Under the pieces are notes generated by a model. That model did no database searches and was not told where the DNA came from. It saw only the letters and a program-made list of their open reading frames with translations. The translations under genes were made by a program, and so were the position numbers. Of a stretch of 64,000 bases of DNA, positions 9,027 to 17,144 are shown piece after piece (within the stretch, counting starts at the first letter, position 1; each line of letters opens with the position of its first letter). The stretch covers positions 4,526,001 to 4,590,000 of the forward strand of contig NZ_CP030047.1 of NCBI RefSeq assembly GCF_015291625.1, read 5' to 3'. This DNA comes from Bradyrhizobium sp. CCBAU 53421. Lineage in GTDB: Bacteria; Pseudomonadota; Alphaproteobacteria; Rhizobiales; Xanthobacteraceae.

Positions 9027-9119
9027 GGACGCGCGTCGATCCGAAGCAGGGCCGCACGCGCACAACAACAGCGCGGCGGCCGAGGGTGAACAACAAAACA
9101 TTCATCAGGGGAGGCTGCA

Positions 9120-10436
9120 ATGTCGATCACGTTCAGTCCGTCGAGCGTCGGCTCGGTCGGAGTCCAGAATCCGGAGCTTGCGACGTCGTTCCGCCGCGCG
9201 CAGTGGCGAATGTTGTTCGCGGCGATGTTCTGCTATCTGTTCTTCTACACCGGGCGGCAAACGTTCGGCTTCGCCATTCCCGGCATCCAGGCCGAGTTCG
9301 GCGTCACCAAGGAGGCGCTGGGCTGGGCCAGCGCGGCGCTGCTCTGGTGCTACGCGGTCGGGCAGGCGATCAACGGCAATCTCGGCGACAAGTTCGGCGG
9401 CCGCCGCGTCATGAGCGCGGGCGCGATCCTCTCCTTCATCATGAACTGGGCCACCAGCCTCTCGACCGGCATCGTCAGCCTCACCGCGTTCTGGGGCATC
9501 AACGGCTACTTCCAGTCGATGGGGTGGGCGCCGGGCAGCCGCCTGCTGTCGAACTGGTGGGGCCGGCACGAGCGCGGCACGGTCTACGGGCTCTACACCT
9601 TCGCGGCCGGGCTCGCCTCGGTGCTGTCGTTCGTCACCTCGCTGGTCGTGGTCGGCTATTTCCAGCTCGACTGGCGTTGGATCTTCCGCATCCCTGTGGT
9701 GCTGCTGCTGCTCGGCGGCATCGCGTTCTATCTGATCGCGCGCGAGAAGCCCGAGGACATGGGCTATGCCTCGCCGCATGACGAGGCCGACGACGTCGCG
9801 GCAACGGAGGCCGCGGTCGACGCCAATGAGGGCTCGCTCGCGCGCTACAAGGCGGTGCTGTCGAACTGGCGCCTGCTGGTCGCCGGCGTCTCGATCGGCT
9901 TCCAGAACGCGGCGCGCTACGGCCTCCTGGTCTGGGTGCCCGTGCACTTCCTCGGCAGCAATTGGGCCAAGGCCGGTGCCGCCTCGGTGATCGATCCGCG
10001 CTGGATCAGCATCGCACTGCCGGTCGGCATGGCGGTCGGCGCCTTCAGCAACGGCTGGGTTTCGGACAAGGTGTTCGGCTCGCGCCGCTACCTCGCCATC
10101 GTGCTCTATATGGTGCTTGCCGCAGCCACCTCGCTGTGCATGTACGCGATCCCGGCGACCGACATCTATCTCGGCATGACGGTGCTGTTCCTGTGCGGCT
10201 TCTTCACCTATGGCCCGCAATCCTCGTTCTGGGCGCTGTGCCCGGATCTGGTCGGCCACAAGCGGGCAGGGACCGCGACGGGGGTGATGAACTCCTTCGC
10301 CTATCTGTTCGCAGGTCTCGGCGAGCCGATCATCGGCCATTTCATGGACAAGCATAACCAGACGTCGCTGGTGTTCCTCGTCGTCGCGGTGTGCGCGACC
10401 TCCAGCGCGGTGGTGGCAGCCTTCATCCGGCGCTGA
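9120..10436 (+). CDS. MFS transporter of the organophosphate:Pi antiporter type
   Basis: A 438-aa twelve-helix MFS protein resembling the GlpT/UhpC family: FFYTGRQTFGFAIPGIQ in helix 1 and GNLGDKFGGRRVM in the 2-3 loop. Members carry phosphorylated organic anions in exchange for phosphate. At the end of the phosphonate genes the likely cargo is the phosphonate substrate, in place of a PhnCDE ABC importer, which the window lacks. The ATG at 9120 follows AGGGGAGG. Family is firm, cargo is inference from context. Confidence 0.85.
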   Translation: MSITFSPSSVGSVGVQNPELATSFRRAQWRMLFAAMFCYLFFYTGRQTFGFAIPGIQAEFGVTKEALGWASAALLWCYAVGQAINGNLGDKFGGRRVMSAGAILSFIMNWATSLSTGIVSLTAFWGINGYFQSMGWAPGSRLLSNWWGRHERGTVYGLYTFAAGLASVLSFVTSLVVVGYFQLDWRWIFRIPVVLLLLGGIAFYLIAREKPEDMGYASPHDEADDVAATEAAVDANEGSLARYKAVLSNWRLLVAGVSIGFQNAARYGLLVWVPVHFLGSNWAKAGAASVIDPRWISIALPVGMAVGAFSNGWVSDKVFGSRRYLAIVLYMVLAAATSLCMYAIPATDIYLGMTVLFLCGFFTYGPQSSFWALCPDLVGHKRAGTATGVMNSFAYLFAGLGEPIIGHFMDKHNQTSLVFLVVAVCATSSAVVAAFIRR

Positions 10437-10466
10437 CGCACTATCCATATCGGTGGCCCACGATAG

Positions 10467-10506
10467 GTCCGCGCTTCCCGGGGCGACTTTCCCGGGACGC
10501 GCGGAC
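10467..10506 (+). terminator. Hairpin after the phosphonate operon
   Basis: Arms GTCCGCGC (10467-10474) and GCGCGGAC (10499-10506), extended by CCCGGG/CCCGGG after a two-base mismatch. There is no T-run, so this is a weak terminator candidate; it could equally be a repeat remnant. Confidence 0.35.
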
Positions 10507-10537
10507 TGATCGTGTTTGGAGAGCGCGACCTGCTCCA

Positions 10538-10587
10538 GTAGCCCGGGGCTGCAGCGGTCCAGATATCGCGCCGCTCATGCGGGCTAC
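10538..10587. repeat. GTAGCCCG...CGGGCTAC palindromic repeat
   Basis: Begins GTAGCCCGGGG and ends GCGGGCTAC as inverted arms. The same arms occur at 53025-53114, where the unit is longer, so this looks like a shortened member of that family. Confidence 0.6.
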
Positions 10588-10639
10588 GCGCCCTCTGATG
10601 CCCAATCCCCGATCACCGGCTGCTCAATCGCTGTTCAAT

Positions 10640-10705
10640 GATTAGAAAATATATATACATATCAATCTATTATAAAAAGTTGCATGCAGAATGCAAAATG
10701 TGCTT
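10640..10705. promoter_or_regulatory. AT-rich promoter/operator region
   Basis: A run of A/T-rich bases (AGAAAATATATATACATATC, then CTATTATAAAAAG) in otherwise GC-rich DNA, followed by TGCATGCAGAATGCA, in which TGCA/TGCA recur. It is 115-180 bases before the ACS-family MFS gene. The ATATATATACATAT stretch has the near-palindromic, AT-rich look of GntR/FCD operators, and a GntR gene lies in the same cluster. Confidence 0.4.
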
Positions 10706-10819
10706 GTCGCGTCGGCCGCCTTGAAGCAGACTTTGCTCGGGGCAGGAGAGGGCCAATGACCTTCGATGACGAAGGTCGCGCCAGGGGCAAACAACAATCT
10801 GCCGGCAGAGGAGCGTGCA

Positions 10820-12124
10820 ATGAGCGAGCAGGTGTCCACCATCGCAATGGCAGATACGGCGAAGCCTTCCGGCGTGCGCTGGAAGATCTTCCTGCTGATG
10901 CTGTTCCTGATCTCGATCAACTATATCGATCGCGCCTCGCTCTCGGTCGCAATGCCCGTCATCGCCAAGGAGTTCGACATCGATCCGGCGATGCAGGGCC
11001 TGATCCTGAGCTCGTTCTTCTGGACCTATGCGCTGATGCAGGTGCCGGGCGGCATGCTCGCCGACCGCTTCAAGCCGCGCATCGTGATCGCTCTCGCGAC
11101 ATTGTTCTGGGGCTTCTTCCAGGCGCTGGCGGCGCTGTCCACCAGCTGGATGCTGCTGCTGTTGACCCGGCTCGGGCTCGGCGCGTCGGAGGCACCGATC
11201 TATCCGGCCGGCGGCAAGCTCAACGCGATCTGGATGACGCAGACCGAACGCGGCCGCGGCGCCACGCTGCTGGACGGCGGCGCGCCGCTCGGCGCCGCGC
11301 TCGGCTCGATCGTGATCGCCTGGCTGATGGCCGCGTTCAGCTCCTGGCGCGTCGCCTTCGTGATCGCCGGCATCGGCACCATGCTGTGCGGGCTGTGGGC
11401 CTGGTACTACATCCGCAACGTGCCGCGCGAGCATCCGTCGGTCAATGAAGCCGAGGCGCGCTATCTGGAGGAGGCGCATGCGATCGAGGACGCGGCGACG
11501 CCGCCGTCGTCGGGCGCCAGCGGGCTGGCCTATTTCCGCTTCCGCTCGGTCTGGTGCATGTGCCTCGGCTGGATGTTCTTCAACACCACCTTCTACGGGC
11601 TGTTGACCTGGATGCCGACCTATCTGTTCAAGGTGCACGGCTTCGACATCAAGGCGCTCGGCGGCGCATCCTTCATCATCTTCTTCGCGGGCTTCGTCGG
11701 CGAACTGGTCGGCGGCTGGATCGGCGATGGCTGGCGTGCGCGAGGCGGGGCGCCCAACACCGTGTTCCGCACCCTGTTCGGCATCGCTGCGATCATGGCG
11801 ACCGTGTCGATCTTCCTCGTCGCCTACGTCACCAACCCTGTTGTGGTCGTGGTGCTGCTCTCGACGACGCTGTTCTTCCTGCGCTGGTGCGGCATGTACT
11901 GGGCGATTCCGTCGGCGCTGGCGGGCCGCGGCAAGTCCGGCTTCCTCGGCGGCTGCATGAATCTCGGCGGCAACATCGCCGGCATCACGACCCCGTTGAT
12001 CGTCGGCTTCATCGTACAGGCCACCGGCTCCTACTTCCTCGCGCTGATGTATTTTGCTGCCGCGGGCATTGCGCTGTTGATCTGCTCGACCCTGATCGAC
12101 TACAGCCGCAAGCTCCCGGTCTAG
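10820..12124 (+). CDS. MFS transporter, anion:cation symporter (ACS) family
   Basis: A 434-aa twelve-helix MFS protein. ISINYIDRASLSVAMPVI in helix 1 and PGGMLADRFKPRIVI after helix 2 are typical of the ACS family, which imports organic anions such as hexuronates, phthalate and allantoate. The start at 10820 follows GAGGAG at 10808-10813; the frame is open further upstream but that part lacks a ribosome site. As the first gene of a catabolic cluster it probably imports the pathway substrate, which is unknown. Confidence 0.85.
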   Translation: MSEQVSTIAMADTAKPSGVRWKIFLLMLFLISINYIDRASLSVAMPVIAKEFDIDPAMQGLILSSFFWTYALMQVPGGMLADRFKPRIVIALATLFWGFFQALAALSTSWMLLLLTRLGLGASEAPIYPAGGKLNAIWMTQTERGRGATLLDGGAPLGAALGSIVIAWLMAAFSSWRVAFVIAGIGTMLCGLWAWYYIRNVPREHPSVNEAEARYLEEAHAIEDAATPPSSGASGLAYFRFRSVWCMCLGWMFFNTTFYGLLTWMPTYLFKVHGFDIKALGGASFIIFFAGFVGELVGGWIGDGWRARGGAPNTVFRTLFGIAAIMATVSIFLVAYVTNPVVVVVLLSTTLFFLRWCGMYWAIPSALAGRGKSGFLGGCMNLGGNIAGITTPLIVGFIVQATGSYFLALMYFAAAGIALLICSTLIDYSRKLPV

Positions 12125-12177
12125 AACCAGACGGCCGAATCCTGCGAAGGGTTCGGCCGGTTGATGAGGCCTCGCGA

Positions 12178-12954
12178 ATGACACATCCTATCCGGCTCGG
12201 CATGCTGACGCCGTCGTCGAATACCGCGCTCGAGCCGATCACCTATGCGATGCTCGGTGGGATCGACGACGTCACCGCGCATTTCGCGCGCTTCAAGGTG
12301 ACGGAGATCGCGCTGTCGGAGCAGGCGCTACGCCAGTTCGACGCCACCGAGATTCTTCGCGCAGCCGAGTTGCTCGCCCATGCCAAGGTCGATGTCATCG
12401 CCTGGAACGGCACCTCGGCAAGCTGGCTCGGCTTCGATCGCGACGAGAGCCTGTGCGAGCAGATCACGGCGGCAACCGGGACCAAGGCCTGCACCACGGT
12501 GCTGGCCTATCGCGACCTGCTGCGCCGGATCGGCGCCCAGCGCATCGGGCTGGTGACGCCGTACCGCCAGGACGTACAGGACAGGATCATCGGCAACTGG
12601 AATTCGGCGGGGCTGCACTGCTTCGCCGAACGGCATTTGTCGCTGCAGGACAACTTCTCGTTTGCCGAGGTCAGCGAAACCGAGGTCGCGGGGCTGATCG
12701 AGCAAGTAGTGCGCGAGGGTTGCGATGCCGCCGTCGTTCTCTGCACCAACATGCGCGGCGCCGGTGCCGCAGAGCGGCTGGAGCGCGGCTTTGGCGTGCC
12801 GGTGCTGGATTCGATCGCGGTGACGCTGTGGGCATGTCTCACAGCTGCGGGCTGCGATCCGTCGCGCGTGCACGGCTGGGGCAGCCTGTTCACGAACCCC
12901 GATCTTCGCGCGGCGACCGCGAGCTCCAATCAGAATAATAAAGGCGTGCGGTGA
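12178..12954 (+). CDS. Asp/Glu racemase-superfamily enzyme (maleate isomerase/arylmalonate decarboxylase-like)
   Basis: A 258-aa protein of the Asp/Glu racemase fold. The N-terminus GMLTPSSNTALEPIT matches maleate cis-trans isomerases. The first active-site segment is AWNGTSASW: Gly78 stands where isomerases carry the nucleophilic Cys, followed by Thr79-Ser80. The second site keeps Cys189 (VVLCTNMRGAG). One Cys plus Gly-Thr-Ser is the arylmalonate decarboxylase pattern, so decarboxylation or a protonation reaction is more likely than cis-trans isomerisation (inference). ATG at 12178; the stop overlaps the GTG of the GntR gene. Confidence 0.8.
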   Translation: MTHPIRLGMLTPSSNTALEPITYAMLGGIDDVTAHFARFKVTEIALSEQALRQFDATEILRAAELLAHAKVDVIAWNGTSASWLGFDRDESLCEQITAATGTKACTTVLAYRDLLRRIGAQRIGLVTPYRQDVQDRIIGNWNSAGLHCFAERHLSLQDNFSFAEVSETEVAGLIEQVVREGCDAAVVLCTNMRGAGAAERLERGFGVPVLDSIAVTLWACLTAAGCDPSRVHGWGSLFTNPDLRAATASSNQNNKGVR

Positions 12955-13742
12955 CCGAAGCCAAACCGATCAGACGGAGCAAGGAACCCAAGCGCGCGAT
13001 CACGGCGCTGCAACGGCGCCGCCTGCGTGTGCCGCGGGTCGGACTGCACGAGCAGGCCGCGGCGCGGCTGCGCACCATGATCGTGCGCGGCGAGCTGGCG
13101 CCGGGGCAATCGCTGGGAGAGGCGGATCTCTCCGATGCGCTCGGCATTTCGCGGACCCCGCTGCGCGAGGCGCTGAAGCAATTGGCGAACGAGGGCCTGG
13201 TCGAGCTCAGGCTCAACCACAGCGCCGTGGTGGCGCCGTTCCGCCGTGCCGAGCTGACCGAATTGTTCGAGGCGGTCAGCGGCATCGAGCGCTGCGCCGC
13301 CGAACTCGCCGCACTGCGCATGGAGGACGCCGACTTCGAACGGCTGGATGCGCTGCAGGACAAGATCGAATGGCATCACGGCCGCGGCGAGCTGCGCGAG
13401 TATTTCCAGGCCAACCAGCAGATCCATTCGGCGATCGTCGGTTTTGCGCGCAACGCGGTGCTGAAGGCGACGCATGAGGCGCTGCTGGCGCGTGCCGAGC
13501 GGGCGCGCTTCTTCGCGTTGTCGGTGCTTGGGCGCTGGGATGAATCGGTGCGCGAGCACCAGGAGATCTTGGCCGCGCTCAGGCGCCGGGACGCGGCGCG
13601 GGCCGGGCAGATTCTGGCCCACCACGTGCGCCGCACCGGCGAGATCGTGGCCGAGACGCTGGATGGCAAGGGGGATGAAGCTGCGGCGCCGGACGTTCCC
13701 GCAAGGCCGCGTGGCCGCAAGACGAGGAACGCTGTGTCATGA
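12951..13742 (+). CDS. GntR-family (FCD) transcription regulator
   Basis: A 263-aa regulator: winged HTH at about residues 35-90 (RLRTMIVRGELAPGQSL, EADLSDALGISRTPLREALK) and an all-helical FCD ligand domain. It starts with GTG at 12951, overlapping the previous stop by four bases, and its own TGA overlaps the next ATG, so it is made as part of the operon it probably controls. FCD regulators usually sense an organic acid from the pathway. The long basic ends are unusual but harmless. Confidence 0.88.
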   Translation: MTEAKPIRRSKEPKRAITALQRRRLRVPRVGLHEQAAARLRTMIVRGELAPGQSLGEADLSDALGISRTPLREALKQLANEGLVELRLNHSAVVAPFRRAELTELFEAVSGIERCAAELAALRMEDADFERLDALQDKIEWHHGRGELREYFQANQQIHSAIVGFARNAVLKATHEALLARAERARFFALSVLGRWDESVREHQEILAALRRRDAARAGQILAHHVRRTGEIVAETLDGKGDEAAAPDVPARPRGRKTRNAVS

Positions 13743-14503
13743 AGATCCTGCTGCTCAATCCCAACACGACAGCGGCGGTTACCGACCTGCTCCACGCCGC
13801 CGGCAGCAAGGTGGCATCAGCCGGCACCGAGCTCGTGCCTGCCACCGCGACGCGCGGCGTGCCTTATATTGCGACCCGTGCCGAGGCGCAGATCGGCGGT
13901 GCGATCGCGCTGGAGATGCTGGCCGAGGCTGGCCCCGGCATCGACGCCGCCATCATCGCCGCGTTCGGCGATCCCGGCCTGTTCGGTGCGCGGGAGCTGT
14001 TTGCGTTTCCCGTGGTGGGATTGGCCGAGGCCGCGATGCTCACCGCCTGCATGCTCGGCCGGCGATTCTCCATCGTGACCTTCGCCGGGGCGCTGGCGCC
14101 CTGGTACGAGGAATGCGTCGCCATGCACGGGCTCGCCGCGCGCTGCGCCGGCATCCGCACGCTCGACGGCAGCTTCCAGTCGATCTCCGACGTGCAGGCC
14201 GAGAAGGAAGAGCTCTTGGTCGCGCTCGCCAACCAGGCGGTCGCGCAGGACGGCGCCGACGTTGTCATCCTGTCCGGCGCGCCGCTCGCCGGGCTTGCCG
14301 CAAAGGTCCGCGACCGCATTCCGGTGCCCGTGGTCGATCCGGTTGCTGCCGCCGTGCGTCAGGCGGAGACGCTTGCCGTGCTCAAGCCGCGCAAGGCGGT
14401 CGCCGGTACCTTCCGGCGGCCCGATCCGAAACCGACGATCGGGCTCGCCGGGCCGCTTGCCGCCATTATCGAACATCGCTCATCGAAAGAGGGGACAAAC
14501 TGA
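13739..14503 (+). CDS. Hydantoin racemase-like protein lacking both catalytic cysteines
   Basis: A 254-aa Asp/Glu/hydantoin racemase family member (LLLNPNTTAAVTDLL start; AAFGDPGLFGAREL block). Hydantoin and allantoin racemases use two cysteines; here the corresponding positions look to be Ala75 (IAAFGDPG) and Gly180 (ILSGAPLAG). A normal two-base racemisation is therefore not expected. It is followed directly by a hydantoinase-type gene (TGATG overlap at 14501-14505), so a related ring substrate is likely. The alignment of the second position is by eye. Confidence 0.78.
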   Translation: MKILLLNPNTTAAVTDLLHAAGSKVASAGTELVPATATRGVPYIATRAEAQIGGAIALEMLAEAGPGIDAAIIAAFGDPGLFGARELFAFPVVGLAEAAMLTACMLGRRFSIVTFAGALAPWYEECVAMHGLAARCAGIRTLDGSFQSISDVQAEKEELLVALANQAVAQDGADVVILSGAPLAGLAAKVRDRIPVPVVDPVAAAVRQAETLAVLKPRKAVAGTFRRPDPKPTIGLAGPLAAIIEHRSSKEGTN

Positions 14504-15915
14504 TGTCCTTCGACACCATCATCCGCGGCGGCACCGTGGTCACAGCTGCCGACACCTTTGCCTGCGACGTCGGCATCCGCGACGGCAAGATCACGGCGCT
14601 CGGTCATGATCTCGGCGATGCGGCCGAGATCATCGACGCCACCGGCCGGCTGGTGCTGCCCGGCGGCATCGACAGCCATGTCCATTTCGCCCAGCCGTCG
14701 GGCGACGGCATCATGATGGCCGACGGCTTTGCCAGCGGCACCCGCTCGGCGGCGTTCGGCGGCAACACCACCGTGCTGCCGTTCTGCCTGCAGGAGAAGG
14801 GGCAGACGCTGCGCGAGGCGCTGAAGCACTATCATTCGCTGGCCGAAGGCGAATGCCATGTCGACGTCGCCTTCCATCTCATCGTCACCGATCCGACCGA
14901 GCACGTGTTGGGCCAGGAGCTCCCGGCGCTGGTCGAGGACGGCTACACCTCGCTCAAGGTCTTCATGACCTATGAGGGGCTGGCGCTGTCGGATCGCGAG
15001 CTGCTCGAGACCATGTCGGTGGCACGCGAGACCGGCGCGATGCTGATGGTGCACGCGGAGAATTTCGACGCGATCCGCTTCCTGACCGATCGGCTTGAAC
15101 GCGCCGGCAACACCGCGCCGCGCTTCCACGCGACCTCGCGGCCGATCCCGGTCGAGCGCGAGGCCACCCATCGCGCGATCTCGCTGTCCGAACTCGTCGA
15201 CGTGCCGATCATGATCGTGCATGTCTCGAACCGCGGGGCGATGGAGGAGATCCGGCGCGCGCAGCAGCGGGGCCTCAGGGTGATGGGCGAGACCTGTCCG
15301 CAATACCTTGTCCTGACCGAGAAGGACCTCGATCAGCTCAACATGGAGGGCGCAAAGTACGTCTGCTCGCCGCCGCCGCGCGATGTCGCGAGCCAGCAGG
15401 CGTGCTGGGAAGGCCTGCAGCAGAAAGTGTTCTCGGTGTTCTCGTCGGACCATTGCCCGTTCCGCTACGACGACCCGCAAGGCAAGCTCGCGCCCAAGGG
15501 GCGCACCAGCTTCCGCTGGGTGCCGAACGGCATCCCCGGCGTGGCGACGCGGCTGCCGATCCTGTTCTCCGAGGGCGTGGTGAAGGGCCGCATCGACCTC
15601 AACAGCTTCGTCGCCTTCAGCGCCACCAATCACGCCAAGATCTACGGCCTCTATCCGCGCAAGGGAACGATCGCCGTCGGCTCCGATGCCGACATCGCGC
15701 TGTGGGACCCCAAGCGCAAGGTGACGATCCGCCACGAGCTGATCCACGACGGCTCGGACTACACGCCCTATGAAGGACTCGAGGTCACGGGCTGGCCGGT
15801 GATGACCATGGTGCGCGGCAAGGTGGTCGTCGACGACGGTACTCTTGTCGGCAGCAAGGAGCACGGCACATATCTGCCGCGCGCCAAGCCGCCGTCTGCC
15901 GCAACCATTCCGTGA
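14503..15915 (+). CDS. Hydantoinase/dihydropyrimidinase-type cyclic amidohydrolase
   Basis: A 470-aa amidohydrolase-superfamily enzyme with the full binuclear metal site: His59 and His61 (DSHVHF), carboxylated Lys152 (SLKVFMTY), His184 (VHAEN), His240 (IVHVSN) and Asp316 (SSDHCP). It opens cyclic amides such as dihydropyrimidines, hydantoins or cyclic imides. The start ATG overlaps the stop of the racemase-like gene. No N-carbamoylase or beta-ureidopropionase lies nearby; the next gene is an alpha/beta hydrolase instead, which argues against a standard hydantoin or pyrimidine route. Exact substrate unknown. Confidence 0.87.
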   Translation: MSFDTIIRGGTVVTAADTFACDVGIRDGKITALGHDLGDAAEIIDATGRLVLPGGIDSHVHFAQPSGDGIMMADGFASGTRSAAFGGNTTVLPFCLQEKGQTLREALKHYHSLAEGECHVDVAFHLIVTDPTEHVLGQELPALVEDGYTSLKVFMTYEGLALSDRELLETMSVARETGAMLMVHAENFDAIRFLTDRLERAGNTAPRFHATSRPIPVEREATHRAISLSELVDVPIMIVHVSNRGAMEEIRRAQQRGLRVMGETCPQYLVLTEKDLDQLNMEGAKYVCSPPPRDVASQQACWEGLQQKVFSVFSSDHCPFRYDDPQGKLAPKGRTSFRWVPNGIPGVATRLPILFSEGVVKGRIDLNSFVAFSATNHAKIYGLYPRKGTIAVGSDADIALWDPKRKVTIRHELIHDGSDYTPYEGLEVTGWPVMTMVRGKVVVDDGTLVGSKEHGTYLPRAKPPSAATIP

Positions 15916-15957
15916 TACGAAGGAAGTAACCCGCGAACCAGAAGGCAGGAGACCACC

Positions 15958-16842
15958 ATGCCCTACGCGACAACAGATGACGGCGTGCGGCTCTATTTCG
16001 AAGAGACCGGATCCGGCCATCCGTTGATCCTGGTCCATGAATTCGCCGGCGACCTGCGCAGCTACGAGCCGCAGATGCGGCATTTCGGCAAGCGCTTCCG
16101 TACCATCGCCTACAATGCGCGCGGCTTTCCGCCGTCCGACGTGCCCGAGCAGGTCGTGTCCTATTCGCAGGCGCGCGCCGCCGACGACATCCTGGCCGTG
16201 CTCGATCACATCGGCGTGCCGAAGGCGCATGTAGTCGGCCTCTCGATGGGCGGCTTTGCGACCTTGCATTTCGGATTGCGTCACCCTGATCGGGCGCTGT
16301 CGCTGTGCATCGGCGGCTGCGGCTATGGCGCCGAGCTCGACAAGCGCGAGACGTTTCGTGCCGAGGCCGACGTGATCGCGGGCATGATCCGCAAGGAAGG
16401 CATGCCGGCGTTCGCCGAGCGCTACGCCTATGGCCCGACGCGCGTGCAGTATGAGAACAAGGACCCGCGCGGCCACGCCGAGTTCAAATCCATGCTGGCC
16501 GAGCACTCGGCGGTGGGATCGGCGAACACCCAGCAGGGCGTGCAGAAGGAGCGCCCCTCGCTCTACACGCTGGTCGACGAGATGAAGCGCATCACGGTCC
16601 CGACCTTGATCATCACCGGTGACGAGGATTGGCCGTGCCTGCTGCCGGGCATTCTGATGAAGCAGAGCATTCCGTCGGCCGCGCTCGCGGTGATGCCGAA
16701 CTGCGGCCACGCCATCAACATCGAGGAGCCCGACGAATACAACCGCATCGTCGGCGATTTCCTGTCGCAGGTCGAAAGCGGCCGCTGGCCGCAGCGCGAT
16801 CCGCGCGCGGTGAGTGCCTCGATCACGGGGATGAAGGACTAG
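15958..16842 (+). CDS. Alpha/beta hydrolase of the hydantoinase-like cluster
   Basis: A 294-aa alpha/beta-fold hydrolase. The nucleophile elbow GLSMGG has its Ser near residue 97, the acid is in TGDEDWPC, and the base is His in NCGHAIN. It is 42 bases after the amidohydrolase with AGGCAGGAG before the ATG, so it is likely the last gene of the cluster. Comparable hydrolases in N-heterocycle pathways cleave formamides or acetamides from a ring-opened product (NicD is one), which would fit the place of the missing carbamoylase. That role is inference. Confidence 0.82.
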   Translation: MPYATTDDGVRLYFEETGSGHPLILVHEFAGDLRSYEPQMRHFGKRFRTIAYNARGFPPSDVPEQVVSYSQARAADDILAVLDHIGVPKAHVVGLSMGGFATLHFGLRHPDRALSLCIGGCGYGAELDKRETFRAEADVIAGMIRKEGMPAFAERYAYGPTRVQYENKDPRGHAEFKSMLAEHSAVGSANTQQGVQKERPSLYTLVDEMKRITVPTLIITGDEDWPCLLPGILMKQSIPSAALAVMPNCGHAINIEEPDEYNRIVGDFLSQVESGRWPQRDPRAVSASITGMKD

Positions 16843-17144
16843 GTGGCTTCGGCCGAATAGGTCGCATTGAACTGCGCGACTACGGGTATCGTCGCGCATC
16901 GTGCGTACATGAAGATGCGATACGCGCGAGAGCAGGTCTCGTCATGACGCCCGTGCCGGCGTCATTGAGATCGCGATCGATTCGATGACATCGATTCAAC
17001 ATCCGTTCGCTCACGCCGCAACCGCCGCGTAAAATCGAACGCGCGACGATCACGTTGCGATGATGCGTCAATCGCAAAACCGACACAGAGCTGTTACGCG
17101 CGCTGGCTAATGTGTCGCATATCGACGTCATAAATCCTTAAAAA
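16843..17144. other. Intergenic region upstream of the phosphoesterase gene
   Basis: About 300 bases without a supported gene. A perfect eight-base inverted repeat ATGACGCC-CGTGCC-GGCGTCAT lies at 16944-16965. CGTCATAAATCC at 17126-17137, directly before the next start, resembles one half of a Pho box, but a properly spaced second half is not present. Confidence 0.5.

Larger units (their letters stand above)
10437..10819. other. Intergenic region between phosphonate and hydantoinase-like clusters
   Basis: 383 bases without a supported gene. It holds, in order, a GC-rich hairpin (10467-10506), a GTAGCCCG...CGGGCTAC palindromic repeat (10538-10587), and a sharply AT-rich segment (about 10640-10700) that probably contains the promoter and operator of the following gene. 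Confidence 0.7.

Noticed and set aside
7269..9101. Long minus-strand open frame (about 610 codons) opposite phnA/phnY
   Set aside because: A shadow of the third-position G/C bias; the product is rich in Arg, His and Asp, has no family resemblance, and phnY is certain on the plus strand.
10640..10705. AT-rich block as a genomic island boundary
   Set aside because: Genes on both sides have the same codon and base composition, and no integrase, tRNA or direct repeats flank it; a regulatory region fits better.
14359..16899. Very long minus-strand open frame (about 846 codons) opposite the hydantoinase-like genes
   Set aside because: Spans several well-supported genes and has the composition of an antisense frame.
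17113..17137. Pho box before the phosphoesterase
   Set aside because: One half (CGTCATAAATCC) matches, but the second half is 13 and not 11 bases away and is poor.
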